From positions 1 to 40,268 of the forward strand of contig JALHLK010000045.1 of NCBI GenBank assembly GCA_022844565.1: a stretch of DNA of 40,268 nucleotides. Reading direction: 5' to 3'. Positions 27,147 to 34,889 of this stretch are shown piece after piece (positions within the stretch are counted from its first letter, which is position 1; each line of letters begins with the position of its first letter). Origin of the DNA: Saprospiraceae bacterium (GTDB lineage: Bacteria > Bacteroidota > Bacteroidia > Chitinophagales > Saprospiraceae). The position numbers and the translations under genes were made by a program. Below the pieces are notes generated by a model. The model was not told the origin of the DNA and ran no database searches. It saw only the letters and a list, made by a program, of their open reading frames with translations.

Positions 27147-27605
27147 TTATTCTTTTGTTTTTGTATCTATTATGATCGTAACTGGGCCATCATTAGTAAA
27201 GGTAATCTGCATATCAGAACCAAACTCTCCCGTAACTAAGTTTTGTTCTGAGGACAAACTTTTTTTCATTTCCACAATACAGGCCTGATAGAGTGGGATA
27301 GCTATATCCGGTTTTGCACTTCTAATAAAAGATGGGCGATTACCTTTTTTAGTTGAAGCAAATAGGGTGAATTGAGATACCAAAAGGATATCCCCTTTTA
27401 TTTCATTTAATCCTAAATTCATCTTTCCCTCTTGATCTGAAAAAATGCGCATGTTTACTATCTTTTGTGTTAACCACTCGACATCTTCTTGTGTATCATC
27501 TGTTTCAATGCCTAAGAGAACTAGAAAACCTTGTCTTATTGATCTTGTGATCGTCGAATCAATCACAATTGTTGCGCTACTTACTCTCTGAATTACTGCC
27601 CTCAT
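27147..27605 (-). CDS. dtd: D-aminoacyl-tRNA deacylase
   Basis: A 152-residue DTD, which removes D-amino acids (and glycine mischarged on tRNA-Ala) from tRNA. The family opening is MRAVIQRVSSATI. The active-site SQF (LLVSQFTLFAS), the KGNRPSF loop and the NDGPVT motif with the cross-subunit Gly-cisPro are all present, with GEFGSDMQ before it. The length is normal. The -7 box at 27613-27620 places the transcript start almost at the ATG, so the mRNA may be nearly leaderless. mazG-like follows. It is the last leftward gene before the AT-rich gap proposed as an origin. Confidence 0.95.
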   Translation of the reverse strand: MRAVIQRVSSATIVIDSTITRSIRQGFLVLLGIETDDTQEDVEWLTQKIVNMRIFSDQEGKMNLGLNEIKGDILLVSQFTLFASTKKGNRPSFIRSAKPDIAIPLYQACIVEMKKSLSSEQNLVTGEFGSDMQITFTNDGPVTIIIDTKTKE

Positions 27606-27612
27606 ATGGTTA

Positions 27613-27620
27613 CAAACATA
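27613..27620 (-). promoter_or_regulatory. -7 box for dtd
   Basis: On the minus strand this reads TATGTTTG (TAnnTTTG), ending only 7 bases before the dtd ATG at 27605. If used, the dtd-mazG message would have almost no 5' leader. Confidence 0.4.
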
Positions 27621-28063
27621 TTTATATTATTTAATATTTAATAATCAGAGTGATAAAGATATTATAAAATATGTTTTACACATAGAATTGGGTAAAAATT
27701 TGGTATAACTATTTTAGTCGGTAAATTGTGGTAAAATATATATAATAATAATAAATAATATTATGAATAACTTTATATTTCTAAACCATACTATTTTAGT
27801 AAACACATTGTAAATTTAACTGTTGATAAAAGTATTCACATGTTGAACAAAGTTGTTAGTTCCTTGATTTTTAATATGTAAATTATCTCAAATTCTTGTT
27901 TATAAAAATATTTCATTTACAATTGATAAAAACAGTTCCATATTGATAAAATCTCACTTTCAACATTTCCACAGAACTAATGATGAGTCTGTTTAATTTG
28001 AATAAAAAAAAATATCATTATTAGTTAAAATGGGAAGTTGGGAAAAAAGTTAATTTTAAAAAT

Positions 28064-28071
28064 TACTTTTG
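28064..28071 (+). promoter_or_regulatory. -7 box for the heme A synthase gene
   Basis: TACTTTTG ends 30 bases before the ATG at 28102. A TTG at 28038-28040 is a loose -33 candidate (23-base spacer). The in-frame TTG at 28069 falls in this box and is rejected as a start. Confidence 0.45.
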
Positions 28072-28101
28072 CAACATGAAAAATTTAAGATTTATAGTCA
28101 T

Positions 28102-29004
28102 ATGACATCATATAAAAAGTATACTTGGTTTATTGTAATCTTTGTTTTTTTGGTTGTTTTGGCCGGTGGCATAGTCAGGACAACACAAAGTGGCATGGGA
28201 TGTCCCGATTGGCCCAAATGTTTTGGTATGTGGATACCTCCGACTAAAGCAGAGCAATTACCTCCAGACTTTGTCAATTATCTGTCTAAACAAGATATAG
28301 ATCATACATTTAACGTATATCATACCTGGATAGAGTATATTAATCGGTTACTAGGTGCAATCTTGGGTTTATTAATTTTAATTCATTTGGCTTGGACTAT
28401 TAGACTAAGAAATGTGCTAGACAGAAGTATAATAGTTACCAGTATATTCATGTTGATCGGTGTTTTGTTTACAGCTTGGCTAGGAAAGGTGGTAGTTGAT
28501 AACAATCTTGCGGTCATGAAAGTTACGCTGCATATGCTATCTGCTTTGGTCTTAGCTATTTTGCCGCTGTTTATAATCGTAAAGTTAAATAGGAGACAGT
28601 GGTTGTCAAATAAATACTCCCTTGTTATGCCTATTGGTCTTTTAATACTCTGTTTAGTACAGCTCTATCTTGGTACAAATGTTAGAGAATCTGTTGATGA
28701 AATTTCTAAAAGTTTGAACTACGGAAGTAGGGAGCAATGGATTGATAGATTAGGCTCTGTATTTGATATACATAGAACATTTAGTTGGACCATACTATTT
28801 CTGTCTATTTATCTGTTTTATAAGAGTGGCTACGGTATTGTAGAAGGGATAATTTTAGGTTTAGTTTTATTTTTATTTGTTCTTGGTCTTTTATTTGTTT
28901 ATGCTTCTTTTCCTGCTTTTGTTCAGCCCCTACATTTACTGTCATCGATGATGTTAATAACACTAATTGCCACAGCTGTATTATCTAATTATCAAAAGGA
29001 GTAG
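28102..29004 (+). CDS. ctaA: Heme A synthase (COX15/CtaA family)
   Basis: A 300-residue integral membrane enzyme that oxidises the C8 methyl of heme O to the formyl group of heme A for cytochrome aa3-type oxidases. Eight hydrophobic segments are seen. Four heme-ligand histidine regions are present: the HTFNVYHTWIEYINR helix with its conserved Glu, TLHMLSAL, DIHRTFSW and QPLHLLSS. The first loop has GIVRTTQSGMGCPDWPKCFG, the typical COX15 signature with two cysteines. Start: the ATG at 28102, right before the first membrane segment. ctaB and the oxidase genes are not here. It runs away from the proposed origin. Confidence 0.92.
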   Translation: MTSYKKYTWFIVIFVFLVVLAGGIVRTTQSGMGCPDWPKCFGMWIPPTKAEQLPPDFVNYLSKQDIDHTFNVYHTWIEYINRLLGAILGLLILIHLAWTIRLRNVLDRSIIVTSIFMLIGVLFTAWLGKVVVDNNLAVMKVTLHMLSALVLAILPLFIIVKLNRRQWLSNKYSLVMPIGLLILCLVQLYLGTNVRESVDEISKSLNYGSREQWIDRLGSVFDIHRTFSWTILFLSIYLFYKSGYGIVEGIILGLVLFLFVLGLLFVYASFPAFVQPLHLLSSMMLITLIATAVLSNYQKE

Positions 29005-29082
29005 AGTTGTTTGTAAGTTACTATGTTAATTTGTTTATAACATTAATAAATGAATTATTTGCGCTATTATCACTCACAATAT

Positions 29083-29112
29083 TTTGATACTAAATTTGTT
29101 TATTTATATTTG
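29083..29112 (+). promoter_or_regulatory. Promoter of the alpha/beta hydrolase gene
   Basis: TTTG at 29083-29086, an 18-base spacer, and TATATTTG at 29105-29112, 22 bases before the GTG start at 29135. It indicates that the hydrolase is not solely dependent on the ctaA transcript. Confidence 0.5.
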
Positions 29113-29134
29113 CCTAATCATTAATATAATCTAA

Positions 29135-29902
29135 GTGAAACATACAATTTATAAAGAGTCTAATTTTAGTTACATTGAATCTCAACCAGGACATTCAGAG
29201 ACACCATTAATGTTGCTACATGGTTTGATGGGGGCACTAAGTAATTTTGAAACGATAGTTGATCATTTTGCGGATAAGAGAAATGTAGTTATCCCTTTGC
29301 TACCCATATTTGAGATGCCACTTTTTAAAGTAGGATTGGAAGGGTTGGTTGAATATGTTCATTCTTTTATTTTATATAAGGGTTATAAAAAGGTTCATTT
29401 ACTAGGAAATTCATTGGGAGGTCATATTTGTCAATTGGTAGCGCTACAGTATCCTGAATTGGTTCAAACCATGACGTTAACTGGTAGTAGTGGTTTGTTT
29501 GAAGCTGCAATGGGCAATAGCTTCCCAAAGCGTGGTGATATGGATTACATCAGACAGAAAACAGAGATGGTATTTTATGATCCTAAGTCCGCATCAGAAG
29601 AATTGGTTCAAGAGGTTTATGACACTGTCAATGATCTTTCTAAAGCAATTAGAATAGTCAAAACTGCAAAAAGTGCAGTGAGGCACAATTTAGAGGATAA
29701 ACTAGGTAATCTTAAGCTTCCTGTTTTGTTGGTATGGGGTAAAAATGATGAGGTTACGCCAAGTTGGGTCGGAGAGAAGTTTCATGAGCTTATTCCTAAT
29801 AGTGAGCTCCATCTTTTTGACAAATGTGGACATGTGCCTATGATGGAGCATCCTGAAATGTTTAATCAAATATTATCATCTTTTTTAATAAAGAATTCAT
29901 AA
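29135..29902 (+). CDS. Alpha/beta-fold hydrolase
   Basis: A 255-residue cytosolic hydrolase with the triad Ser93 in the nucleophile elbow GNSLGG, Asp205 in WGKNDEVTP and His233 in KCGHVPMMEHP. The oxyanion HGLMG (29-33) is typical of the esterase/MhpC-like class. The length fits. It uses a GTG start; no in-frame ATG lies between the promoter and this codon. The substrate is unknown: carboxylesters, thioesters and C-C cleavage are all possible in this family. It is the last gene before the parS pair. Confidence 0.85.
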   Translation: MKHTIYKESNFSYIESQPGHSETPLMLLHGLMGALSNFETIVDHFADKRNVVIPLLPIFEMPLFKVGLEGLVEYVHSFILYKGYKKVHLLGNSLGGHICQLVALQYPELVQTMTLTGSSGLFEAAMGNSFPKRGDMDYIRQKTEMVFYDPKSASEELVQEVYDTVNDLSKAIRIVKTAKSAVRHNLEDKLGNLKLPVLLVWGKNDEVTPSWVGEKFHELIPNSELHLFDKCGHVPMMEHPEMFNQILSSFLIKNS

Positions 29903-29948
29903 TATCTTCACCTTATTAGATAATTAGTTTTTGTTTCTTAATTAATTA

Positions 29949-29964
29949 TGTTTCACGTGAAACA
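29949..29964. promoter_or_regulatory. parS: parS centromere site 1 (ParB binding)
   Basis: TGTTTCACGTGAAACA is a perfect 16-bp palindrome (18 bp with the flanking A and T) and an exact match to the parS consensus TGTTNCACGTGAAACA known from B. subtilis and conserved across phyla. ParB loads here as a CTP-dependent clamp and works with ParA and SMC in origin segregation. Chance occurrence of a 16-mer in one window is negligible. Confidence 0.93.
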
Positions 29965-30005
29965 TGATTTTAATGATATTTAGTAGGCTTTAGTTTTTAA
30001 TAGGG

Positions 30006-30021
30006 TGTTCCACGTGGAACA
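30006..30021. promoter_or_regulatory. parS: parS centromere site 2 (ParB binding)
   Basis: TGTTCCACGTGGAACA is a perfect 16-bp palindrome. It matches the parS consensus TGTTNCACGTGAAACA except for G where the downstream half has A, giving the fully symmetric C/G variant. Its centre is 57 bp from that of site 1, and paired sites of this kind raise confidence in both. Confidence 0.88.
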
Positions 30022-30388
30022 ATAAGATTTACTTTTTGGTTAAATCTATGTAACAACAGCACGTCCTTCTTGCAGAAATTATTATATATTCCTATTATTA
30101 TATAAATTTAATACATCAGAATATCTGTAAAAAAGTAGCTCATATTACACATCGAACTTCATTCGAAGTTAACTTAGGCAAAATACTGTTGAGCCATATG
30201 AGTGAGCATTGTAAAAAAACTGATATCGGAAATCCAATTAGATCCAAAGGGAAACGATTTGGATTGTAGGTATTTCTATTCTTATTGTTCATAATCCTTT
30301 AACTTCTTAATATTTAGTCTTGAAACTACTATGAGTTAAAATATTCTTGCAATTAATCTCTATCAGGAAAGGGAGATAATAGAATGCA

Positions 30389-32023
30389 TTACATCTTTAC
30401 TTCTAGTAAGCCAAAGCGATGTTTATAATTATCATTGATAAGGTGCTTAATATGTTTTATTGCTTGTGGTGCCTTTATTTGTGATAAATGCAGTAGTAAT
30501 TGGTCCACAAAGATATTGCTCGCCTCTCCTAAATGACTTTTTAAGTAATCATCTACCATATTGGTGTATAAGAGTGCTAGTGGCACAGGTCTAATATTAT
30601 TTATTTCTTTATCAAAATTTTTGAGAAGCTCAAAGCTTTTTACGTAAGTTAAATGTTCCAATAATCGATCGTAATCATATATTTTAGCTAGATAATAAGG
30701 GAAAGCTATTGATTTTTGAAACTCTAAATAGTTTTGTGATTGCTCAATTTCTTTTGTTACACTATTTATAAAATCTTTATGATATTGTGTGATATAATCG
30801 ATAATCCTTAAGTCTTTAGTTGAAATAAATAATTCTGCCAATTCGCTCAATTTTGCAGCATCGTTGTGATCGATTAAGATCTTTGCCAATTTGAGAGTAA
30901 GAGGATTCCTGCCTTTATTATTATGAAAAAAATAAAGAAGTTTTAAAGCAAGATCCAACTCCTTATTCAAAATGAGATCATCTACAATCTTTTCTAAGTA
31001 TACTATATGAGCCGAAGGAATTGTACTAAAATCTATTTCATTTTTTTGAATTCTAATATTTAAGCTATGTAGCAGGAATATTTCATGTTCGTTTTGATTT
31101 CCTTTCAATCGAGTCTTGATGATTTCTTTAAGTTCATCATCAGATATGAATTTATGTTTCCATAAAAGCTCAGCAGCATTGTATTCAGGGATAGAGCACG
31201 AGTAGTAAGAGGTATCAATGAGCTTAAGTAGTACTTCTTTAATTTTATCCAAAAGGTCTAATGAAGTTTTATCTGTTATAAGTGAACTAAGTACAATGTG
31301 GTATGATTTTAAAATTGCTAGTAATTCAAGCGTGTTTTTACCAAATGCATTTTGAATATAAGCAAGTTTACCAATCACTGCGTTTAAAATATCTACTGCC
31401 TCTTCTGCACCTTTGATCACAATTAGATCTTCAGTTTGGTCCAATAGGTCACTGCATATAGCTTTAAAGGTTGACCAATCTGATTGTGATAACTTCTGAT
31501 TTTTGACAGTTACGGGCTTGATAACCGAATCTAAAATAGCCTTGTACTTTTCAGCATTGTTTTCTAAATCTGCATATTTTGCAAAATGTACCTTTAATGC
31601 AATATTTAACTTTCTATCTTTGCCTGCAAAATATTTAATAAACTTTACCAATTCATCATGAGGCACTTCATCTAAAAGATCCGCCAATTTTAATTTTACG
31701 GGTTTAGTGTTACTCGGTTTAGTGCTTTTAGTTTCTTGCTTTAAGTGAATCAGAGCGGCGACAGTATGCTTACAATACCCATTTGCTTTATGAAAATCAC
31801 AGACGCATGTTGTCATCATCTTTTTGGTAAAAGGTTTGCTTACTTCTACCTCATAAATATCGTCGTCATTGACAAATATTTGATATACACCTTTATCTAT
31901 ACTATTAACTTCCAATATCCCATTGCCTGTGGCTAAGATACTTTCCGCAGCTTCATAAACTTCAGGAGGATAAATAATGTCTAAAGAATCCACAAATTTA
32001 TTTTTATTTTCAACAAGATCCAA
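30389..32023 (-). CDS. SWIM zinc-finger domain protein
   Basis: A 544-residue protein. The N-terminal SWIM finger reads TCVCDFHKANGYCKHTVAAL, with ligands Cys73, Cys75, Cys84 and His86 (CxCx8CxH). SWIM fingers bind DNA or proteins. The remaining 450 residues are helical and hydrophobic-patterned with no motif I recognise, perhaps HEAT/TPR-like. The start is uncertain: the frame opens with TTG at 32023 and has no ATG before the SWIM finger until Met69, which would cut into it, so TTG is taken. In other bacteria SWIM proteins often sit with MoxR/VWA or helicase genes; here neither is adjacent. It converges with the parS gap. Confidence 0.75.
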   Translation of the reverse strand: MDLVENKNKFVDSLDIIYPPEVYEAAESILATGNGILEVNSIDKGVYQIFVNDDDIYEVEVSKPFTKKMMTTCVCDFHKANGYCKHTVAALIHLKQETKSTKPSNTKPVKLKLADLLDEVPHDELVKFIKYFAGKDRKLNIALKVHFAKYADLENNAEKYKAILDSVIKPVTVKNQKLSQSDWSTFKAICSDLLDQTEDLIVIKGAEEAVDILNAVIGKLAYIQNAFGKNTLELLAILKSYHIVLSSLITDKTSLDLLDKIKEVLLKLIDTSYYSCSIPEYNAAELLWKHKFISDDELKEIIKTRLKGNQNEHEIFLLHSLNIRIQKNEIDFSTIPSAHIVYLEKIVDDLILNKELDLALKLLYFFHNNKGRNPLTLKLAKILIDHNDAAKLSELAELFISTKDLRIIDYITQYHKDFINSVTKEIEQSQNYLEFQKSIAFPYYLAKIYDYDRLLEHLTYVKSFELLKNFDKEINNIRPVPLALLYTNMVDDYLKSHLGEASNIFVDQLLLHLSQIKAPQAIKHIKHLINDNYKHRFGLLEVKM

Positions 32024-32126
32024 TTTTATAGGTACTACAAAAAGTATATACTACAAAAACCTGTCCAAACTTATAAATATTTAGACTTTAAGATTTTATT
32101 TATCCGAAACCGTAATTTTTTTGCGT

Positions 32127-33209
32127 TTACATTTTAATACCAACTCTAAATGGATTCTTTTCAATTGCATGTTCAAAAGCTTCGTTTACTTCTGTTAAGG
32201 TGTAATGGTCATGTATCAAAGAATTAAAAGGAAAACTCTTGTGATGCTTTTCTATAAAATTTACTGCATTCAAGAAATCTTCATTGTTATAATTGTGGAG
32301 TCCTTTTATCGTATGGATTTTTCTAATTAATTTTTCAGCATTGACTTGTGTGGATCTTGCAGGATAGGTGGCACCCACCCAGATAGATACTCCTCCTATA
32401 TCGAGGAAATCTAATGTTCGTTCCATGGAGGAGGGTTGGCCACTTAACTCGATGATTATGTCAAAAGGAGCTGATGAACCATAATAATCGGCAATCTCTT
32501 CACCTATCCATTCACTTATCAGACCTCCGTTGTTAGCACCAAAAGATTTTGCGATATCTATGCGGCCTTGATCAATGTCTAACGCAAATACTTCAGTTGC
32601 CCCGTTCATTTTGCACATTGCACAAGCCATTATACCGAGCATGCCAGTCCCGGAAATGAGCACTTTCTTATTATAAAGATCACCTGCTAATCTTACAGCA
32701 CCGGCTACCGTCGCAACGCTACAATTTATCAAAGCAGCAACAGGTAAAGGAACCTCCTCATTTATTTTTATAATAGGTGTATTCGGTCTAAGCACAATAT
32801 ATTCCGCAAGGCCTCCATGCAAATGACTCTCTGTTGTGATCTCTTCATGACCGTATTTAAAAAGGTCTGATGCTTTTTGAGGAATTCCTTTTCTGGACAT
32901 CTCGCTTTCCGGATCAGAAGCAAATATAGCCCAAGTGATTCGATCACCTACGGTTAAAAGTCCACCACGCAAATCAGCAAGAATAGTATCAGGGCCAATA
33001 GCGCTAATTCTACCAACGATCTCATGGCCTAGGATGGTTGGTGTTTTTTCAATCCTTTTTCCACAAAATGTATTCACATCACTTTTACAAAGGGTGACAT
33101 ATTCGATTTTTACTAAGATTTGTTTAGCCTCAAGAGTAGGAATCTCGATATTTTTAATTGACAGTGGCTTCTTTGAACTTTCAAAAATAGCTACTTTAGC
33201 ATTATTCAT
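32127..33209 (-). CDS. Zinc-type alcohol dehydrogenase, similar to phosphonate-associated HpnZ-like enzymes
   Basis: A 360-residue MDR-family dehydrogenase. Catalytic zinc ligands Cys41 (TLCKSDV) and His62-Glu63 (GHEIVG) are present, and the Rossmann fold is marked by ISGTGMLGIMA. The lobe that normally holds four structural-zinc cysteines reads AIFASDPESEMSRKGIPQKA, with no cysteine, yet it is followed by LFKYGHEE, the text usual just after that lobe in enzymes linked to phosphonate breakdown (TIGR03366-like, from memory). Its start overlaps the end of the transporter gene by 8 bases, so the two are translated together. Predicted to oxidise an alcohol with NAD(P); the phosphonate link is an inference. 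Confidence 0.78.
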   Translation of the reverse strand: MNNAKVAIFESSKKPLSIKNIEIPTLEAKQILVKIEYVTLCKSDVNTFCGKRIEKTPTILGHEIVGRISAIGPDTILADLRGGLLTVGDRITWAIFASDPESEMSRKGIPQKASDLFKYGHEEITTESHLHGGLAEYIVLRPNTPIIKINEEVPLPVAALINCSVATVAGAVRLAGDLYNKKVLISGTGMLGIMACAMCKMNGATEVFALDIDQGRIDIAKSFGANNGGLISEWIGEEIADYYGSSAPFDIIIELSGQPSSMERTLDFLDIGGVSIWVGATYPARSTQVNAEKLIRKIHTIKGLHNYNNEDFLNAVNFIEKHHKSFPFNSLIHDHYTLTEVNEAFEHAIEKNPFRVGIKM

Positions 33210-34506
33210 TGTCTACTTTTTGAAGTAAAAGAGCATTATATTTCCTTTGTATCATTAAATAAGTCACTACACAAAGAATAACTGCCAATATTGAAAGGAT
33301 AATACTTAGGTTGCCCAAAAAAGAAAGCCAGCTAATGTTAGGTGAGAAAAAATTCTTCATCATAAAAGAGGATACGCTGCCCAAGTAACCTATAGAGTCG
33401 GAAATATAAAAAAGAAAACCGATGTTACCTACTTGTTTGAAAGTAGCAATGAATCGCTCAAAAAGTAAAGCGTGATATACGATATAACCGAGGTATAACC
33501 CAAACCCAATAGCAATCATCCAAAAAGCACCTGAAATCAAATCGGCTCTAAAAGCCAAAGTAGCGATTATGTTAATCACAAAGCCAAGTGCTACCAATAA
33601 TAGGGAGCCATTTAAGGCCCGAACATTATTTTTCACTACAACCATTAATGCCACAATGATCAAAACACCAAGACCAACAGGTATTTCTGCAACACCAAAA
33701 ATAGAAGGTGTATCTCCAAATCCAAGCTCATTCCATATTTCTGCAGCAAAACTATCACGGATATCTCGCATAACTGTCAAAAAGATATACACAATGATTA
33801 AAGGAATTAGGATCAAAATAAACTTGGATAAAAAAGCTTTTCTTTCTGCCTTATTCATGGGTAATCGAATGGTTCGGTGTTTCACATCATCCTCACTCGG
33901 AGGAGGAATCATGTTCATCAACCACACAAAAAGCATCAGTGGTAATGTGAAGATAAGACCCGTCACAAAAGGCATCCAATACTCCGATATATCATAATTT
34001 ACCATTAAATATTTGCCCACCGATTTTACAAATCCCGATGAAAAGATGAAAGACACACTAACGCCCGCCCCTAATAGTTCAGTTGTTTTTCGCCCTTCGA
34101 GGTATGAAAAGACCAAGCCCCACACCAAACCTAAAGGCAAGCCATTAAAAAACATCCATATAATATTCCAAGGCCGCGGAGTTACAGCAAAAAGGAAAAG
34201 AGCAATCTGTGCTATAGCCACTACCAATAAAATATACCTCGCCCGATACTCCGGTTTCATCTCTGATATAAACTTTATCCCAATGAATTTTGATAAAGTA
34301 TACCCAATTAATTGAGATGTAATTAACCAAATCTTATAATGTACTCCTAAAAAGTATTGCTCATCAAAAGTAGCGACCGTAAATGTTTTTCGAAAAGCAT
34401 ACATACACGAATAAGTTAGAAATGCTGCCATTGTAGCATACACCACAAAAACCCACTGTGGTTGCCTAGCTAAACCGTTTTGGATGTTTTGTTTTATTGT
34501 TAGCAT
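33202..34506 (-). CDS. DUF5690-type MFS-like membrane transporter
   Basis: A 434-residue integral membrane protein with about 12 hydrophobic segments and the opening QPQWVFVVYATMAAFLTYSCMYAFRKTFTVATF. This pattern, including GLPLGLVWGLVFSYLEGRKTTE, matches what I know as the DUF5690 family of Bacteroidota, which resembles sugar-phosphate/organophosphate MFS antiporters (the CMYAFRK motif echoes the YxxRK of GlpT/UhpT). A central cytosolic loop (about 200-225) is polar. The alcohol dehydrogenase gene overlaps its end by 8 bases. Together they may import and oxidise a small organophosphorus compound. The family assignment is from memory; the substrate is unproven. Confidence 0.75.
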   Translation of the reverse strand: MLTIKQNIQNGLARQPQWVFVVYATMAAFLTYSCMYAFRKTFTVATFDEQYFLGVHYKIWLITSQLIGYTLSKFIGIKFISEMKPEYRARYILLVVAIAQIALFLFAVTPRPWNIIWMFFNGLPLGLVWGLVFSYLEGRKTTELLGAGVSVSFIFSSGFVKSVGKYLMVNYDISEYWMPFVTGLIFTLPLMLFVWLMNMIPPPSEDDVKHRTIRLPMNKAERKAFLSKFILILIPLIIVYIFLTVMRDIRDSFAAEIWNELGFGDTPSIFGVAEIPVGLGVLIIVALMVVVKNNVRALNGSLLLVALGFVINIIATLAFRADLISGAFWMIAIGFGLYLGYIVYHALLFERFIATFKQVGNIGFLFYISDSIGYLGSVSSFMMKNFFSPNISWLSFLGNLSIILSILAVILCVVTYLMIQRKYNALLLQKVDNE

Positions 34507-34889
34507 ATCTTATGATTATTTTAGATCTAAATATTTATGATATAATATGAAGGCAGTAAAGATAGAAGGTCAAAGTTAAATAAGTATTATGAACTGGTTA
34601 TTTTTTGTAAGGAATAGAAGTTTTTAATTTAAAAAGCAAAATTTCTTATTTTTCTTTTATTGACCCCTTAAATATAAACTTAAATATTTACAAAATTACA
34701 TATTTAATTTTAATAAAATCAATTTTTACAACATATTATATCAAAGCCTAAACACACATAAAAAACAATAGCAAAATAGGAATAAATTTTTTAGCAGCAA
34801 AATTTGACTTTAATTCGTTTATAAATTAATTTTGTTTTCTAGTAACGTTAATTTTTGACGTTATTTAATTTTTTATATTTAATTAACTA
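34507..34889. other. 383-base gap with the cyclophilin-SusCD promoter
   Basis: A very AT-rich divergent intergenic region. It holds the promoter at 34803-34834, and between it and the first gene two ACGTTA words (34844-34849 and 34858-34863). A weak TATCTTTA on the minus strand (34558-34565) could serve the transporter gene. No gene is seen. Confidence 0.5.
34803..34834 (+). promoter_or_regulatory. Promoter of the cyclophilin-SusC-SusD operon
   Basis: TTTG at 34803-34806, exactly 20 bases, then TAATTTTG at 34827-34834: a full Bacteroidota promoter. The leader would be about 50 bases to the ATG at 34890, and it includes one repeated ACGTTA word. Confidence 0.7.

Larger units (their letters stand above)
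27606..28101. other. Candidate replication origin: AT-rich divergent gap with DnaA-box-like motifs
   Basis: This 496-base gap between divergent genes is very AT-rich (for example 27735-27780). Scanning for TTWTNCACA on both strands gives one exact match, TTTTACACA (27674-27682), and single-mismatch matches at 27727-27735 (TGTGGTAAA, minus), 27821-27829 (TGTTGATAA, minus), 27832-27840 (GTATTCACA) and 27965-27973 (ATTTCCACA). About two such matches would be expected by chance in DNA this AT-rich, so the cluster alone is modest. Support comes from the parS pair about 2 kb away and an apparent GC-skew reversal. No dnaA gene is near, which is common in this phylum. Confidence 0.4.
29903..30388. 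other. 486-base gap carrying two parS sites
   Basis: No supportable gene is seen. It contains the parS pair (29949-29964 and 30006-30021) and a perfect AACTTC-ATTC-GAAGTT hairpin (30155-30170). A 23-codon frame at 30198-30269 resembles nothing I know. It lies between convergent genes. Confidence 0.6.

Noticed and set aside
27921-27950. Two ATTGATAAAA words as extra DnaA boxes
   Set aside because: They differ from TTWTNCACA at two or more positions, which is expected by chance in this AT-rich gap.
30198-30269. 23-codon frame (MSEHCKKTDIGNP...) in the parS gap
   Set aside because: No promoter box, no known family, and too short to separate from chance; an upstream in-frame extension exists but has no start or similarity I recognise.
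34844-34863. ACGTTA direct words as an operator for the SusCD operon
   Set aside because: Two 6-base words in AT-rich DNA are too weak, and no regulator gene is adjacent to support them.
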